Shown: positions 44,886 to 54,307, counted from the first letter of the stretch. The stretch: DNA of 64,000 nt from Bacteroidales bacterium (GCA_017430365.1 JAFRNC010000001.1:248001-312000), one strand, 5' to 3'. The notes: generated by a model not told the origin, from the letters alone. Numbers and translations are program-made.

Positions 44886-47149
44886 TAGTCCGAACGTATC
44901 GAAACCGCGAAACCTCCCGACCTGGCCATGCGCAGTTGCAGGACGGTGGAGGAATCGACTTTCATCCTTGTGATGGAATAGGCCTGGGGGTTGGTCTCGA
45001 AATCCGCGTCGGGGGCATCGGCGTAGATAACCGCCTCGTAGCTTAAACCGGGTTTCAGGAAATCGAGTTTGACGGAAACATCCCGTGCATTTTCGTCGGT
45101 GATCCCGCCGACATACCACACGTCGCGAGGCGTGGCGCTGGCAAGGTCGCGTGCCGTTGCGTTTTCAGGCAGGTTATAGACGAAACGTGTGACGCTGTTC
45201 ACCGTCCCTTTCTTTCCGTCGGGCAGCGTTCCGACTCCTTCAGCAGCCTTGTTGAGGGTGGCCAGTTTGGGATGGCGTGCCGTGATGATATAGGCGCCGG
45301 GTTCGGCATCCAGATAGATGCTCCTGTCCCAGTCGATTGCCACGTCCTTTATGAACTGGAAGGCGTCCATGAATCTTTCGTAGTTCTCGGGCAGGTCGGC
45401 TGCCATCTGGAGAGGTGAATAGAAGGTGACATAGAGGCCGAGCTGGTTGCATATCGTATGGCGCATCCTGCCCACCTGGCCCGGAGCAGTGATCGACATG
45501 TCCTGTTCGAAGATGCCGGGAGTGAAGTCCATCGGACCTCCCTGAAGCCTCGTGAACGGGAGAATTGTGGTGTGGCCCGGTTCTATGGTGGCGCGGAATT
45601 CGTTGCCCATCGCGCTCTCGTTGCCTATCATGTTCGGCCAGGTGCGGCAGAGGCCCGTGGGCCGCACCGCCTCATGGGCGTCGACCATGATGTGATGTTT
45701 TGCGGCCTCGACGACGGCGTAGTGATAGTGGTTATTTATAGGCTGGCTGTAGTGATGCTCGCCGTAGGGTATGATGGCGCCCACGTAACCGCTCTTGACG
45801 GCATCGTAGCCGTAGCGGTTCATCAGGTCGTAGGCCTGCTCCATCCAGCGTTCATAGTTTATCGTGGAGGAAGAACTTTCGTGATGCATAATAAGTCTCA
45901 TCCCTTTTCCGTGGGCGTAAGCGTTGAGTGCAGGCAGGTCGAAATCGGGATACGGGGTGATGAAGTCGAAAACGAAATCCTTCTGGCAGCCGTACCAGTC
46001 CTCCCAGCCTTCGTTCCATCCCTCGATGAGCAGGGCGTCGAAACCGTTTTCAGCTGCGAAATCAATGTAGCGGCGTACGTTTTCATTGTTGGCGCCATGT
46101 CTGCCGTGAGGCTTGGAATGCGCGTAGTCAGTCACGCCGAGCTGGACGGAAGGGTAATCACCCGTATATGACCAGTGGCTCTTTCCTGATATCATCTCCC
46201 ACCATACACCCATGTATTTTATGGGATGTATCCAGCTGACATCGTCGATGGCACAGGGCTCGTTGAGGTTCAGGATGAGCCGCGATGCCAGTACGTCCGT
46301 GGCGCTGGTGCATACCATCACCGTTCTCCACGGCGACTTGCAGGGAGCCTGCAGCCTTCCCTTGACACCTTCCGCGTCGGGGGTGAGATGCGCCCTGAGA
46401 GTCAGCGCCTTTTCGTCGAAGTCGAGGTGGAGTGTGGGGAAATCCAGGGTGGCTGCTTCATGGATGTTCAGATAGAGTCCCTCGTCGGTTTTCATCTGCA
46501 GGGCCGTCTGGACTCCGGTAGGGGATGACTGGGTTCTAGGCCAGCCTCCCTTGGCCCTTACGGAATCGGTCGCTCCGCGCACTTCGGAAAGACGCGATTC
46601 GGTGGGGCAGAATTCCTGGATGTCATAGTCGCCGGGGACCCACCATGCGGTGTGGTCGCCGGTAAGGGCGAATTCAGTGAGTTCTTCCCTGATCTTGAAA
46701 TAGGTCAGGGCGTTCTTCAGCGGGAATTCATACCTGAAGCCCAGGCCGTCATTGTACAGCCTGAAACGGATGTCCATGGCCGCACCGGAATCCTGCGAGA
46801 GGTTTACCAGCAGTTCGTTGTAGTTGTTCCTTATCCTGGCTTCCTCGCCCCATACCGGCTCCCAGGTCTCGTCGAGACTGTCGAACGAGGAGCCTTTCAT
46901 TGTAAAGCCGGCCAGAAGGTCGTCGTGGTCTATCAGTTCAAAACCCATCCGGGAGGTGAGGATAACCGCTTTCCCGTCCCTCGAGAGAGAATACACGGGG
47001 ACTCCGTCCACCACTGCGAATTTAAGTTCCATAACGGCGTCCGGGCTGCGCAGCACGACGGCGTCGGCGGGCATCTTCAACCTTGGGTTATGGCAGGAGG
47101 AAAGGATCAGTGCCAGGACGGCGGTCATGAGGAAGGCTATCTTTTTCAT
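44882..47149 (-). CDS. Glycoside hydrolase family 97 lipoprotein (SusB-like)
   Basis: 755 residues from ATG 47149, where a lipoprotein signal ends LSSC (Cys19); a longer frame from 47206 lacks this. Layout: an N-terminal beta-sandwich (about 25-285), a (beta/alpha)8 barrel (about 290-640) and a C-terminal beta domain. Glu-bearing motifs LIEGWNEGW (near 376-380), MHHESSSS (424), DAHEAVRPTGL (493) and IGNESAMGNE (511-517) recall SusB alpha-glucosidase. The segment AVKSGYVG lacks the Asp nucleophile of retaining members, which points to the inverting type. Substrate is an alpha-glucoside or similar. It lies 16 bases after aroK and not in a polysaccharide locus, which is unusual. Confidence 0.92.
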   Translation of the reverse strand: MKKIAFLMTAVLALILSSCHNPRLKMPADAVVLRSPDAVMELKFAVVDGVPVYSLSRDGKAVILTSRMGFELIDHDDLLAGFTMKGSSFDSLDETWEPVWGEEARIRNNYNELLVNLSQDSGAAMDIRFRLYNDGLGFRYEFPLKNALTYFKIREELTEFALTGDHTAWWVPGDYDIQEFCPTESRLSEVRGATDSVRAKGGWPRTQSSPTGVQTALQMKTDEGLYLNIHEAATLDFPTLHLDFDEKALTLRAHLTPDAEGVKGRLQAPCKSPWRTVMVCTSATDVLASRLILNLNEPCAIDDVSWIHPIKYMGVWWEMISGKSHWSYTGDYPSVQLGVTDYAHSKPHGRHGANNENVRRYIDFAAENGFDALLIEGWNEGWEDWYGCQKDFVFDFITPYPDFDLPALNAYAHGKGMRLIMHHESSSSTINYERWMEQAYDLMNRYGYDAVKSGYVGAIIPYGEHHYSQPINNHYHYAVVEAAKHHIMVDAHEAVRPTGLCRTWPNMIGNESAMGNEFRATIEPGHTTILPFTRLQGGPMDFTPGIFEQDMSITAPGQVGRMRHTICNQLGLYVTFYSPLQMAADLPENYERFMDAFQFIKDVAIDWDRSIYLDAEPGAYIITARHPKLATLNKAAEGVGTLPDGKKGTVNSVTRFVYNLPENATARDLASATPRDVWYVGGITDENARDVSVKLDFLKPGLSYEAVIYADAPDADFETNPQAYSITRMKVDSSTVLQLRMARSGGFAVSIRSDY

Positions 47150-47165
47150 GGGAAGGGATGATGGT

Positions 47166-47666
47166 TTACAGATTGGATATGAAGTTGGCCAGGTCGGCTG
47201 TGACATTGCGGTAATCGGTCGATGTGATGTGGAACACCCTGTCGGCCGCTGCAGAATACAGAGGCCGGCGCCGGTCGTACAAGCCGCGGATCTCTTCGGC
47301 GGACTTGCCCTTGAGGAGAGGTCTGTCGGCGTTGCCGAGTTCGGAAAGGATTATGTCGAAGGAAGTGTCCAGCCAGACAAGCGTGGCGCGGGATTTTATC
47401 TGCCGGAGATTCTCTTCGCGGAGCACGGTGCCGCCTCCGAGCGCCAGAACGGTGTCTTCTTCTGTCTGGAGCGCACAGCAGAGCATTTCCGACTCGATTT
47501 CTCGGAAGCGGTCTTCGCCATGGGAGGCAAATATCTCGGCTGGAGTGCCGTAGGTTTCTGCAATCAGTTCGTCAAGGTCGACAAACGACCAGCCGAGCTG
47601 TTCCGCCGCCGCCCGTCCGAACGTCGTCTTCCCGCTCGCCATGAAACCTGTCAGCGCTATGATCAT
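47166..47666 (-). CDS. aroK: Shikimate kinase
   Basis: 166 residues. P-loop GFMASGKTTFGR at 7-18, the DLDELI acid pair, RFREIESEML with the shikimate-binding arginine, and GGGTVLREEN. It phosphorylates shikimate with ATP in the chorismate pathway, downstream of AroE encoded at 35894. Starts 2 bases after the topoisomerase gene and is followed by GH97. Confidence 0.95.
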   Translation of the reverse strand: MIIALTGFMASGKTTFGRAAAEQLGWSFVDLDELIAETYGTPAEIFASHGEDRFREIESEMLCCALQTEEDTVLALGGGTVLREENLRQIKSRATLVWLDTSFDIILSELGNADRPLLKGKSAEEIRGLYDRRRPLYSAAADRVFHITSTDYRNVTADLANFISNL

Positions 47667-47668
47667 AA

Positions 47669-50422
47669 TCAGAACAGAGTCGGCTCTTCGGGGTTGCTCC
47701 AGTTGGGTTCGTCGGGGTTGTCTACGCCGGGAACCTGCATGGGGCCTCCTCCTTCTTCGGGAAGGTCGTCATCGTTCCCGGGCTCTTCCACTTCGGGTTC
47801 CTCTTCCGGCATCTCCTTCACCAGCGGTTCGATGAACCGGACGCCCTTTATATCGAGCCAGGATACCTTTTTCCCCTTGGCCCTGAAGCCTTTCTTCCCG
47901 ATATATTCGGCCACGTCTACCTTCTCAGGCTCCTTCCCTGCATTCTTGCCCTTGAACGTGATCTCGAGCTGCGGCCAGGTATCCTCGCTCAGTTCCAGCA
48001 GCTTGGAATTCTTGCCTTCCGCTATGTAACTTACAGCGATGCCGCTGTTGGGCTCGAAACTGAACCTCTTGATGTAGTATGCCTTTGCCGGGCCGTCGTA
48101 ATAGAGAGCCGAGAATACCTTTTCCGGGTCGAATTTCTCCACCCTCATGATTTCTCCCTGGAAATGCGTGCTCAGGTCGAAGGTGGTGGTATAGAAGGTG
48201 CCGTCCTTGCAGAGCACCAGGATGAGGTCGCCGTCGGAGAATTCTCCCAGATAGCGGCCGCGTCCAGCGTCGTTGAGGCGCCAGATGTCCTCGTCGAGCC
48301 AGATCTGCTTGCCGGCCAGGGTCGACACTCCCTTTGCCTTGAGTGTTATCCTCTGTATGGAGTTCTTGCTTGTGACAACGTTGCCGCGCGTCGCTCGGCC
48401 CTTGATTCCCAGCTGCGCGAAATCGAAATCCTCGACCAGTTTCTTCAGCTTGGGCCTCGGCCTGTAATGTATCTTCAGGACTTCGGCCTCCCCGTTGCTG
48501 TTGGCGGTGAACCAGATTACGGTCGAGCCGGGTGTGCCCTGCGTCAGGTCGTACTCCTTGTCGCGCGTGATGCCCGTGATTGCGAAGCGCTTGGCATAGT
48601 ATACGCCGCCGGGCTTGCCGTCGCGGTAGATCACGTTGTATACGGTGCGCTCGTCGCGACGGTTGAAGACTGCGGCGTGGATGATGTCCTTGCCGATGAA
48701 GGCCTTGTCCTTGACTTTGGTCACCATGTATTTGCCGTTCTTCATGAAGACCACGATCTCGGCAATGTCCGAGCAGTCGCATATGTATTCGGCGCCGTCG
48801 ATCTTCTTCTGGTCCGTTCCCACGAAGCCGTCAGCCTTGTTGGCGTAGAGTTTGGCGTTGAGCGTGATGACCTTCTCGGCCTGGATGTTCTCGAAGGTCG
48901 ATATCTCGGTCTTCCTGGGGAAGCGGGAACCGTATTTCCGTTTCAGCTGCTGGAAATAGCGTATCGTGTATTCGGTCAGGTGCTCCAGATTGTTGCGCAC
49001 CTCGTCGATGTCGGCCTCGATGCCGCGGATCCTCTCTTCCGCAGCCTTGATGTCGAAGCGGGATATTTTCCTGACGGGTTTCTCGACCAGTTTCGCGATG
49101 TCCTCCGACGTGATGGGCCGGCGGAGCAGGGACTGATACTTGGCCATCTCCCGCTCTACGTCGCCGAGCTGCTCCTCCCAGGAGGCCGCGTCGTTCTCCA
49201 GGATGCGGTAGACCTTCTGCTCGAAGAATATCTTTTCGAGGCTCGACCAGTGCCAGTCGCCTTCGAGTTCGTCAAGCAGGATGGTGAGTTCCTGACGGAA
49301 AAGGTCCCTGGTATGGAAGGCGTTGTAGCGAAGTATCTCGTCGACCCCCATGAAATGGGGCTTGCGCTCGTAGATTACACAGGCGTTGGGGGAGAGGGCC
49401 ACCTCGCAGTTGGTGAAGGCGTAAAGCGCGTCTATCGTCTTGTCGGGCGAGACGTCGTTCTGCAGTGTGATGTTGATCTCGACCCCGCTGCTCGACATGT
49501 CGTCTATCTTCTTGATTTTGATCTTGCCCTTGTCGTTGGCCTTGATGATGGAGTCCATCAGGCTCTCGGTGGTCTGGCCGTAAGGGATTTCGGTTATGGT
49601 GAGGGTGCGCTTGTCGGTCTTTACTATCCTTGCGCGGATCTTCACCTTGCCGCCCCTCATTCCGTTATTGTAGCGTGAAACGTCGATCAGGCCGCCTGTA
49701 GGGAAGTCGGGATAGAGTTCGAAAGGCTTCTCGCGGAGCGCCGCGACGCAGGCGTCGAGCAGCTCGTTGAAGTTGTGTGGGAGCATCTTGACCGCGAGAC
49801 CCACAGCGATGCCGTCGGTTCCCTGTGCGAGCAGGAGCGGGAATTTCATCGGAAGCACCACCGGCTCCTGGTTGGTTCCGTCGTACGAGGGGACCCATTC
49901 GGTGATCTTCTTGTTAAAGGCGACCTCGAGGGCGAATTTGCTCAGCCGCGCCTCGATGTAACGTGAAGCGGCGGCCATGTCGCCCGTGAAGATGTTGCCC
50001 CAGTTGCCCTGGGTATCGACCAGATACTCTTTCTGGCCCAGTCCCACGAGTGCGTCCTTGATCGAAGCGTCGCCGTGGGGGTGGTATTTCATGGTGTCGC
50101 CCACAATGCCGGCCACCTTGTGGTAGTGGCCGTCCTCCACCTTGTACATGGCGTGGAGGATGCGGCGCTGCACCGGTTTGAGACCGTCCTCGATATGGGG
50201 GACGGCACGGTCCAGGATCACGTATGAGGCGTAATCGAGGAACCACTCCCGGTACATGCCCGAGAGCTTGTAACGGTTTTCCCCTTCTGAAACCAGCTTG
50301 TCGAACTTGCCCGGGGTACCGGCGTCATCGTCGTCCTCGTCCACTATCTGGTCGAGCTCCTCTTCCTCTTCTTCCAGCTCCTCGCGTTCTTCCAGTTCGT
50401 CCAACTCGTCGTCTTCTTTCAT
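47669..50422 (-). CDS. parC: DNA topoisomerase IV subunit A-type protein
   Basis: 917 residues. An unusual acidic N-terminal tail (1-35, almost all Asp/Glu) precedes the conserved breakage-reunion core: LDRAVPHIEDGLKPVQRRIL, YHPHGDASIKDALVGLGQ and the catalytic Tyr155 in ASRYIEARLS. A coiled-coil segment (about 440-480) and a degenerate beta-pinwheel C-terminus lacking an obvious GyrA box favour ParC over GyrA. The position equal to E. coli GyrA Ser83 is Ala. The C-terminal tail (about 880-917) is again acidic and Pro-rich. Its partner ParE is not in the window. It follows era by 9 bases. Confidence 0.88.
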   Translation of the reverse strand: MKEDDELDELEEREELEEEEEELDQIVDEDDDDAGTPGKFDKLVSEGENRYKLSGMYREWFLDYASYVILDRAVPHIEDGLKPVQRRILHAMYKVEDGHYHKVAGIVGDTMKYHPHGDASIKDALVGLGQKEYLVDTQGNWGNIFTGDMAAASRYIEARLSKFALEVAFNKKITEWVPSYDGTNQEPVVLPMKFPLLLAQGTDGIAVGLAVKMLPHNFNELLDACVAALREKPFELYPDFPTGGLIDVSRYNNGMRGGKVKIRARIVKTDKRTLTITEIPYGQTTESLMDSIIKANDKGKIKIKKIDDMSSSGVEINITLQNDVSPDKTIDALYAFTNCEVALSPNACVIYERKPHFMGVDEILRYNAFHTRDLFRQELTILLDELEGDWHWSSLEKIFFEQKVYRILENDAASWEEQLGDVEREMAKYQSLLRRPITSEDIAKLVEKPVRKISRFDIKAAEERIRGIEADIDEVRNNLEHLTEYTIRYFQQLKRKYGSRFPRKTEISTFENIQAEKVITLNAKLYANKADGFVGTDQKKIDGAEYICDCSDIAEIVVFMKNGKYMVTKVKDKAFIGKDIIHAAVFNRRDERTVYNVIYRDGKPGGVYYAKRFAITGITRDKEYDLTQGTPGSTVIWFTANSNGEAEVLKIHYRPRPKLKKLVEDFDFAQLGIKGRATRGNVVTSKNSIQRITLKAKGVSTLAGKQIWLDEDIWRLNDAGRGRYLGEFSDGDLILVLCKDGTFYTTTFDLSTHFQGEIMRVEKFDPEKVFSALYYDGPAKAYYIKRFSFEPNSGIAVSYIAEGKNSKLLELSEDTWPQLEITFKGKNAGKEPEKVDVAEYIGKKGFRAKGKKVSWLDIKGVRFIEPLVKEMPEEEPEVEEPGNDDDLPEEGGGPMQVPGVDNPDEPNWSNPEEPTLF

Positions 50423-50431
50423 CTCTTATTG

Positions 50432-51337
50432 TCAGTCAAGTATATATCCGAATTTCTTGAGCTTCTGCCTGTCCTCGCGCCAGTCAGGTTCCACCTTCAC
50501 GAATACCTGCAGGAAAACCTTCTTCTGGAAGAAGCTCTCCATCTCGAGGCGGGCCTGCGTCGCCACCTTCTTCAGGGCGCTGCCTCCGCGGCCGATGATG
50601 ATCCCTTTCTGGGACTCGCGCATCACGTTTATGACCGCTCCTATGTCGTATCGCTCCTCACCCTCCTTGAAGCGCTCCACAACCACTTCCGTGCAGTAGG
50701 GGATTTCCTTGTCGTAATTCTCGAGTATCTTCTCCCGGATGATTTCAGAGGCGAAAAAGCGCATGCTCTTGTCGGTGAACTGGTCCTTGTCGTACCAGGG
50801 CGGGCTGACGGGCAGCCGGGCGATGACGGCGTTCAATATGCTGTCCAGATTGAAGCGCTCCTTCGCGGAGGCTGGGAATATGAGGGCCTTGGGTACGAGG
50901 GCCTGCCACTCTTCGATAAGGCGCAGAACGGTGGGCTGGTCGCTTATGTCGATCTTGTTGATGACTATGATTACGGGGCACTCCAGTTTACGGAGTTTCT
51001 CGACATAGGCCTCGTTCTTGTCTTTCTTCTCCACCACGTCTGTGACGTAGAGGATTATGTCGGCGTCGCCGATCGCGGTGTCGACGAAGTCGAGCATGCT
51101 CTGCTGCAGGGCATAGTTCGGCTTGAGGATGCCCGGAGTGTCGGAATAGACGATCTGCCAGTCCTCCCCGTTGACGATGCCCATGATGCGGTGGCGGGTG
51201 GTCTGGGCCTTTGCGGTCACTATCGACAGATTCTCGCCCACAAGGGCGTTCATAAGGGTCGACTTGCCGACATTGGGATTGCCTATGATGTTGACGAATC
51301 CCGCCCTGTGCTTCCTGTCGGTACGATCTTCCATCAT
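50432..51337 (-). CDS. era: Ribosome-assembly GTPase Era
   Basis: 301 residues from ATG 51337 (a second ATG follows at once at 51334). G domain motifs are IIGNPNVGKSTLMNALVG, DTPGIL and NKIDI. The C-terminal KH domain includes the GXXG-type loop IIGRGGSALKKVATQ. It binds the 3' end of 16S rRNA during 30S assembly. The ATGATG start overlaps the TGA stop of the upstream pseudouridine synthase gene, so translation is coupled. A longer frame upstream to 51391 is inside that gene and is rejected. Confidence 0.96.
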   Translation of the reverse strand: MMEDRTDRKHRAGFVNIIGNPNVGKSTLMNALVGENLSIVTAKAQTTRHRIMGIVNGEDWQIVYSDTPGILKPNYALQQSMLDFVDTAIGDADIILYVTDVVEKKDKNEAYVEKLRKLECPVIIVINKIDISDQPTVLRLIEEWQALVPKALIFPASAKERFNLDSILNAVIARLPVSPPWYDKDQFTDKSMRFFASEIIREKILENYDKEIPYCTEVVVERFKEGEERYDIGAVINVMRESQKGIIIGRGGSALKKVATQARLEMESFFQKKVFLQVFVKVEPDWREDRQKLKKFGYILD

Positions 51338-52251
51338 TCGAAAGCCCCCATCTTCAGCATACCTATCTCCTTCTCGTCGAGGAAGCGCCATGCCCCCCTG
51401 CGGAGATTCTTCTTGGTGAGCCCGGCGAAATATACGCGGTCCAGTCTCTTCACCCTGTAGCCGAGGTGCTCGAATATGCGGCGTACGATGCGGTTGCGTC
51501 CGGAGTGGATCTCGAGTCCGATCTGGGATTTGTCGCCGTCGACATATGAGAGGGCGTCGGCGGCGATGGGGCCGTCCTCCAGTTCAATGCCGTCGAGGAT
51601 GCTGTCGAAATCCTCCTTCTTCAGGTTCTTGTCGAGCACGGCATGATATATCTTGCGTATTCCATGGGAGGGGTGGGTGAGTTTCTCCGTCAGGTCGCCG
51701 TCATTGGTGAAGAGCAGCACGCCGGTCGTAGCCTTGTCGAGACGTCCGACAGGGAATACCCTCTCGGGGCAGAGACTCTTGGAGATGAGATCCATCACTG
51801 TCCTTTCCGCGTGGGGGTCGGACATCGTAGTGACGAAATCCTTCGGCTTGTTCATCACGATGTAGACCTTTTTCTCGCCTTTGATGCGCTGGCCGTTGAA
51901 ACGGACATCGTCCTTGGAGGGGTCTATCTTGGTGCCGAGTTCTGTGACTTTCACTCCGTTGACGGATACCAGGCCGGTCTCGATATAGGTGTCGGCCTCG
52001 CGTCTGGAGCAGATGCCGGAGTTGGCGATGAATTTGTTGAGGCGTACAAGTCCGCCTTCCTCGGTTTCGGGTTCGGGCTTCCTGACCGTCCTGGGCTTGC
52101 GGTACGCAGGCTTGTCGGAGTATTGGGGGCGGTCTCCGCGGTCATGGGATGCAGGACGATGGGGCTTCGAAGGTCTTTCCTGTCTGTTCGGCCTGGTCGG
52201 GCGATTCTCATCGGTTGTGCGACGGCCGTATGGTCTTTTCTTGTTTTCCAT
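51334..52251 (-). CDS. RluB/RsuA-family pseudouridine synthase
   Basis: 305 residues. A basic, Arg/Pro-rich N-terminal extension (1-65) typical of Bacteroidota members precedes an S4 RNA-binding domain (about 68-115, VRLNKFIANSGICSRREADTYI). The catalytic domain has the aspartate in VGRLDKATTGVLLF. RNRIVRRIFEHLGYRV is a conserved closing motif. It isomerises uridine in rRNA, probably in 23S. It overlaps era by 4 bases. A -7 box lies at 52289-52296. Confidence 0.93.
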   Translation of the reverse strand: MENKKRPYGRRTTDENRPTRPNRQERPSKPHRPASHDRGDRPQYSDKPAYRKPRTVRKPEPETEEGGLVRLNKFIANSGICSRREADTYIETGLVSVNGVKVTELGTKIDPSKDDVRFNGQRIKGEKKVYIVMNKPKDFVTTMSDPHAERTVMDLISKSLCPERVFPVGRLDKATTGVLLFTNDGDLTEKLTHPSHGIRKIYHAVLDKNLKKEDFDSILDGIELEDGPIAADALSYVDGDKSQIGLEIHSGRNRIVRRIFEHLGYRVKRLDRVYFAGLTKKNLRRGAWRFLDEKEIGMLKMGAFE

Positions 52252-52288
52252 GGAATATAACTGTGTACAATTAGTGCATTTTATCTTG

Positions 52289-52296
52289 CAAAAATA
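52289..52296 (-). promoter_or_regulatory. -7 promoter box for the rluB-era-parC-aroK-GH97 run
   Basis: TATTTTTG on the minus strand fits TAnnTTTG. It overlaps a 7-bp inverted repeat, TTATCTT/AAGATAA (52281-52287 and 52296-52302). A -33 element was not seen. Confidence 0.45.
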
Positions 52297-52354
52297 AGAT
52301 AAACCACGAATTTTTCCTATTTTTAAAGGTCAAATCTTTATTGGAGGATATGTG

Positions 52355-53533
52355 ATGAGAGATTCTTTCCGTTTCATTTTCGAGTCAGTATGGAGCAACC
52401 GCCGCAGGGCTGTGCTGACAGTTGCCATGATTGCGATAGGAATCTCTTCGCTGGTCGGAATCCAGACCGCGGTGGAGATACTGTCCGAAAAGGTGGCCGG
52501 CACTTTCGAGCGGGGAGGCGCCGGCCGTTTCACACTGCAGCCGAAGGAGGATTCTCCTCCGCTGTCCCTGCATCAGGCGGCTGGATTCAAAGAGATGATG
52601 TGCGGAGACGCTTCTTCCGGGGTTACGGTATGGGGAGTGCTTCATGCCGCGGCAGTGGCTCGCGGCGGAGGCCGCGTTACCGATCCCGTGGTGCGACTGG
52701 TTGCTGCGGACGATGCGTATACCGGCGTTTATGATATCGGCCTGTCCGCCGGGCGCAGTTTTTCGGTACGCGAAGTCGAACGGCGGGAAGCGGTCGCCCT
52801 GATAGGGGACAATGTCCGCAGGAAACTCTTCGGAGAAGATTCCGCTGTCGGCCGTGAGATAAGCCTGGCCGGGGACCGTTTTACTGTCGTAGGCGTGCTG
52901 GACCGTCAGGGCGCCCTCTTCGGCACGGGAACCGACGGGAGCGTGCTGTGCCCTCCCGGGTCGTCATCAATCACTTCTGAGGGCTACAAGGTCACTGTCC
53001 GTTACAGTGCCCTCAGCAGGGGTTCCACTGTAGCCGAGGCCGGCAGGCGGATGGCTGCCGTGCGACGCCTCACTCCCGGAGCGGAACCCGATTTCGAGAC
53101 TGTCCAGGCCGACAGCACCCAGGAACTGTTCGACGGAATCCGCCGGCGGCTGTCCCTCGTGGCGCTGGCCGTGGGGCTGATCACCATGCTGGGTGCGTCC
53201 GTCGGGTTGATGAACAGCATGCTGGTATCTGTCAAGGAGCGCTGGCGCGAGATCGGGATACGGAGGGCGCTGGGTGCCCGTGCCCGGGCGGTCGAGCGCC
53301 AGTTCCTGCTCGAGTCGCTGCTGATCGGCCAGATGGGCAATGTCGCCGGAGTCGCCCTGGGGCTTCTGCTCGGTTCGCTTGTGGCCTTGGCACTGGATGG
53401 CCGTTTCGTGGTGCCTTGGCTCTGGATAGCAGCTGCGACTGCCCTGTCGGCGGCGGTCAGCCTTGCATCCGGCCTGCTCCCGGCCCGCCGTGCCGCGGCT
53501 TTGGATCCGGTCGAAGCATTGAGGAGTCTGTGA
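52355..53533 (+). CDS. ABC transporter permease, MacB/FtsX type
   Basis: 392 residues from ATG 52355, 7 bases after a GGAGG site (a GTG 3 bases earlier is possible). One N-terminal membrane helix (about 20-42), a large periplasmic MacB-like core domain (about 45-260), then three C-terminal helices forming the FtsX domain with ERWREIGIRRALGARARAVERQFLLESLLIG. No ATPase gene is adjacent, so its partner is elsewhere. Substrate unknown; such permeases act in lipoprotein, peptide or drug efflux or as mechanotransmission devices. Confidence 0.9.
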   Translation: MRDSFRFIFESVWSNRRRAVLTVAMIAIGISSLVGIQTAVEILSEKVAGTFERGGAGRFTLQPKEDSPPLSLHQAAGFKEMMCGDASSGVTVWGVLHAAAVARGGGRVTDPVVRLVAADDAYTGVYDIGLSAGRSFSVREVERREAVALIGDNVRRKLFGEDSAVGREISLAGDRFTVVGVLDRQGALFGTGTDGSVLCPPGSSSITSEGYKVTVRYSALSRGSTVAEAGRRMAAVRRLTPGAEPDFETVQADSTQELFDGIRRRLSLVALAVGLITMLGASVGLMNSMLVSVKERWREIGIRRALGARARAVERQFLLESLLIGQMGNVAGVALGLLLGSLVALALDGRFVVPWLWIAAATALSAAVSLASGLLPARRAAALDPVEALRSL

Positions 53534-53543
53534 GTTTTTTTAG

Positions 53544-53551
53544 TATATTTG
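53544..53551 (+). promoter_or_regulatory. -7 promoter box for the nitroreductase gene
   Basis: TATATTTG fits TAnnTTTG exactly and lies 22 bases before the ATG at 53574. A weak ATTG is found 22 bases upstream. Confidence 0.5.
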
Positions 53552-53573
53552 CCTCAGACAAAACGGCAATCCT

Positions 53574-54221
53574 ATGAAAAAGAGTTTATTGCTGAGTGCG
53601 GCTCTGCTGACCGCACTCGCCCTTTCTTCCTGCGGGAGCGGGGAGAAAACCGCCCCGTCCACTGGCGTGGACAATGAAACCATCAGGACTATCATGAACC
53701 GCAAGAGCGTGCGCGCTTTCACTGACCAGGCCATCCCGGCCGAGTACATGGAGGCTATGCTCAAGGCCGCCATGGCCGCGCCGACGGGTTCCAACATCCA
53801 GCCCTGGCATTTCGTCGTGCTGACCGACAAGACACAGTACGAGAAAGTATTCGAGAACAATTTCAACATGCGCATCTTCAACTCCGCCGCTGCCGTCGTG
53901 GTATTCTGCGGTGATACGACGGTAACCCGTCCGCCGCGTGACAACCCCGACGGGGCTCCCGTCACCCGTCCGAGCGGTACCTGGCGCGACGACCTTGGGG
54001 CATGCACGGAGAATTTCCTGCTGGCCGCGGAGTCTCTCGGACTTGGCGCAGTCTGGACTGCAGCCTATCCCTACAGCGAACGCTACGCTTCGATGAAACG
54101 GGAACTTGGCATGCCCGACAACATCCTGCCTTACTGCGCCGTCGCAGTCGGATATCCCGCCAACGACGAGCAGCCCAAAGACAAGTGGAAGCCCGAACGC
54201 ATCCACTTCGATAAGTGGTAA
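53574..54221 (+). CDS. Nitroreductase-family lipoprotein
   Basis: 215 residues. The lipoprotein signal ends LSSC (Cys20), an uncommon feature for this mostly cytoplasmic flavoprotein family. FMN-binding pattern: MNRKSVRAFTDQAIPAEYMEAML, AAMAAPTGSNIQPWHFVVL, and the closing LPYCAVAVGYPANDEQPKDKW. Expected to be a dimeric FMN-dependent oxidoreductase anchored on the periplasmic side or on the outer membrane; electron donor and acceptor are unknown. It is monocistronic, between its own promoter and a strong terminator. Confidence 0.9.
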   Translation: MKKSLLLSAALLTALALSSCGSGEKTAPSTGVDNETIRTIMNRKSVRAFTDQAIPAEYMEAMLKAAMAAPTGSNIQPWHFVVLTDKTQYEKVFENNFNMRIFNSAAAVVVFCGDTTVTRPPRDNPDGAPVTRPSGTWRDDLGACTENFLLAAESLGLGAVWTAAYPYSERYASMKRELGMPDNILPYCAVAVGYPANDEQPKDKWKPERIHFDKW

Positions 54222-54250
54222 ATAGGGAAGATACAAAGTGTCAGTCAAAG

Positions 54251-54288
54251 AAAAACCGGTTGCATATCCAACGCAACCGGTTTTTTTT
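54251..54288. terminator. Bidirectional terminator between the nitroreductase gene and the Bat operon
   Basis: AAAAACCGGTTGC pairs perfectly with GCAACCGGTTTTT across a 9-base loop. Flanking A and T runs serve both converging transcripts. Confidence 0.93.
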
Positions 54289-54307
54289 CGCAGGAATTGC
54301 CGGAATG

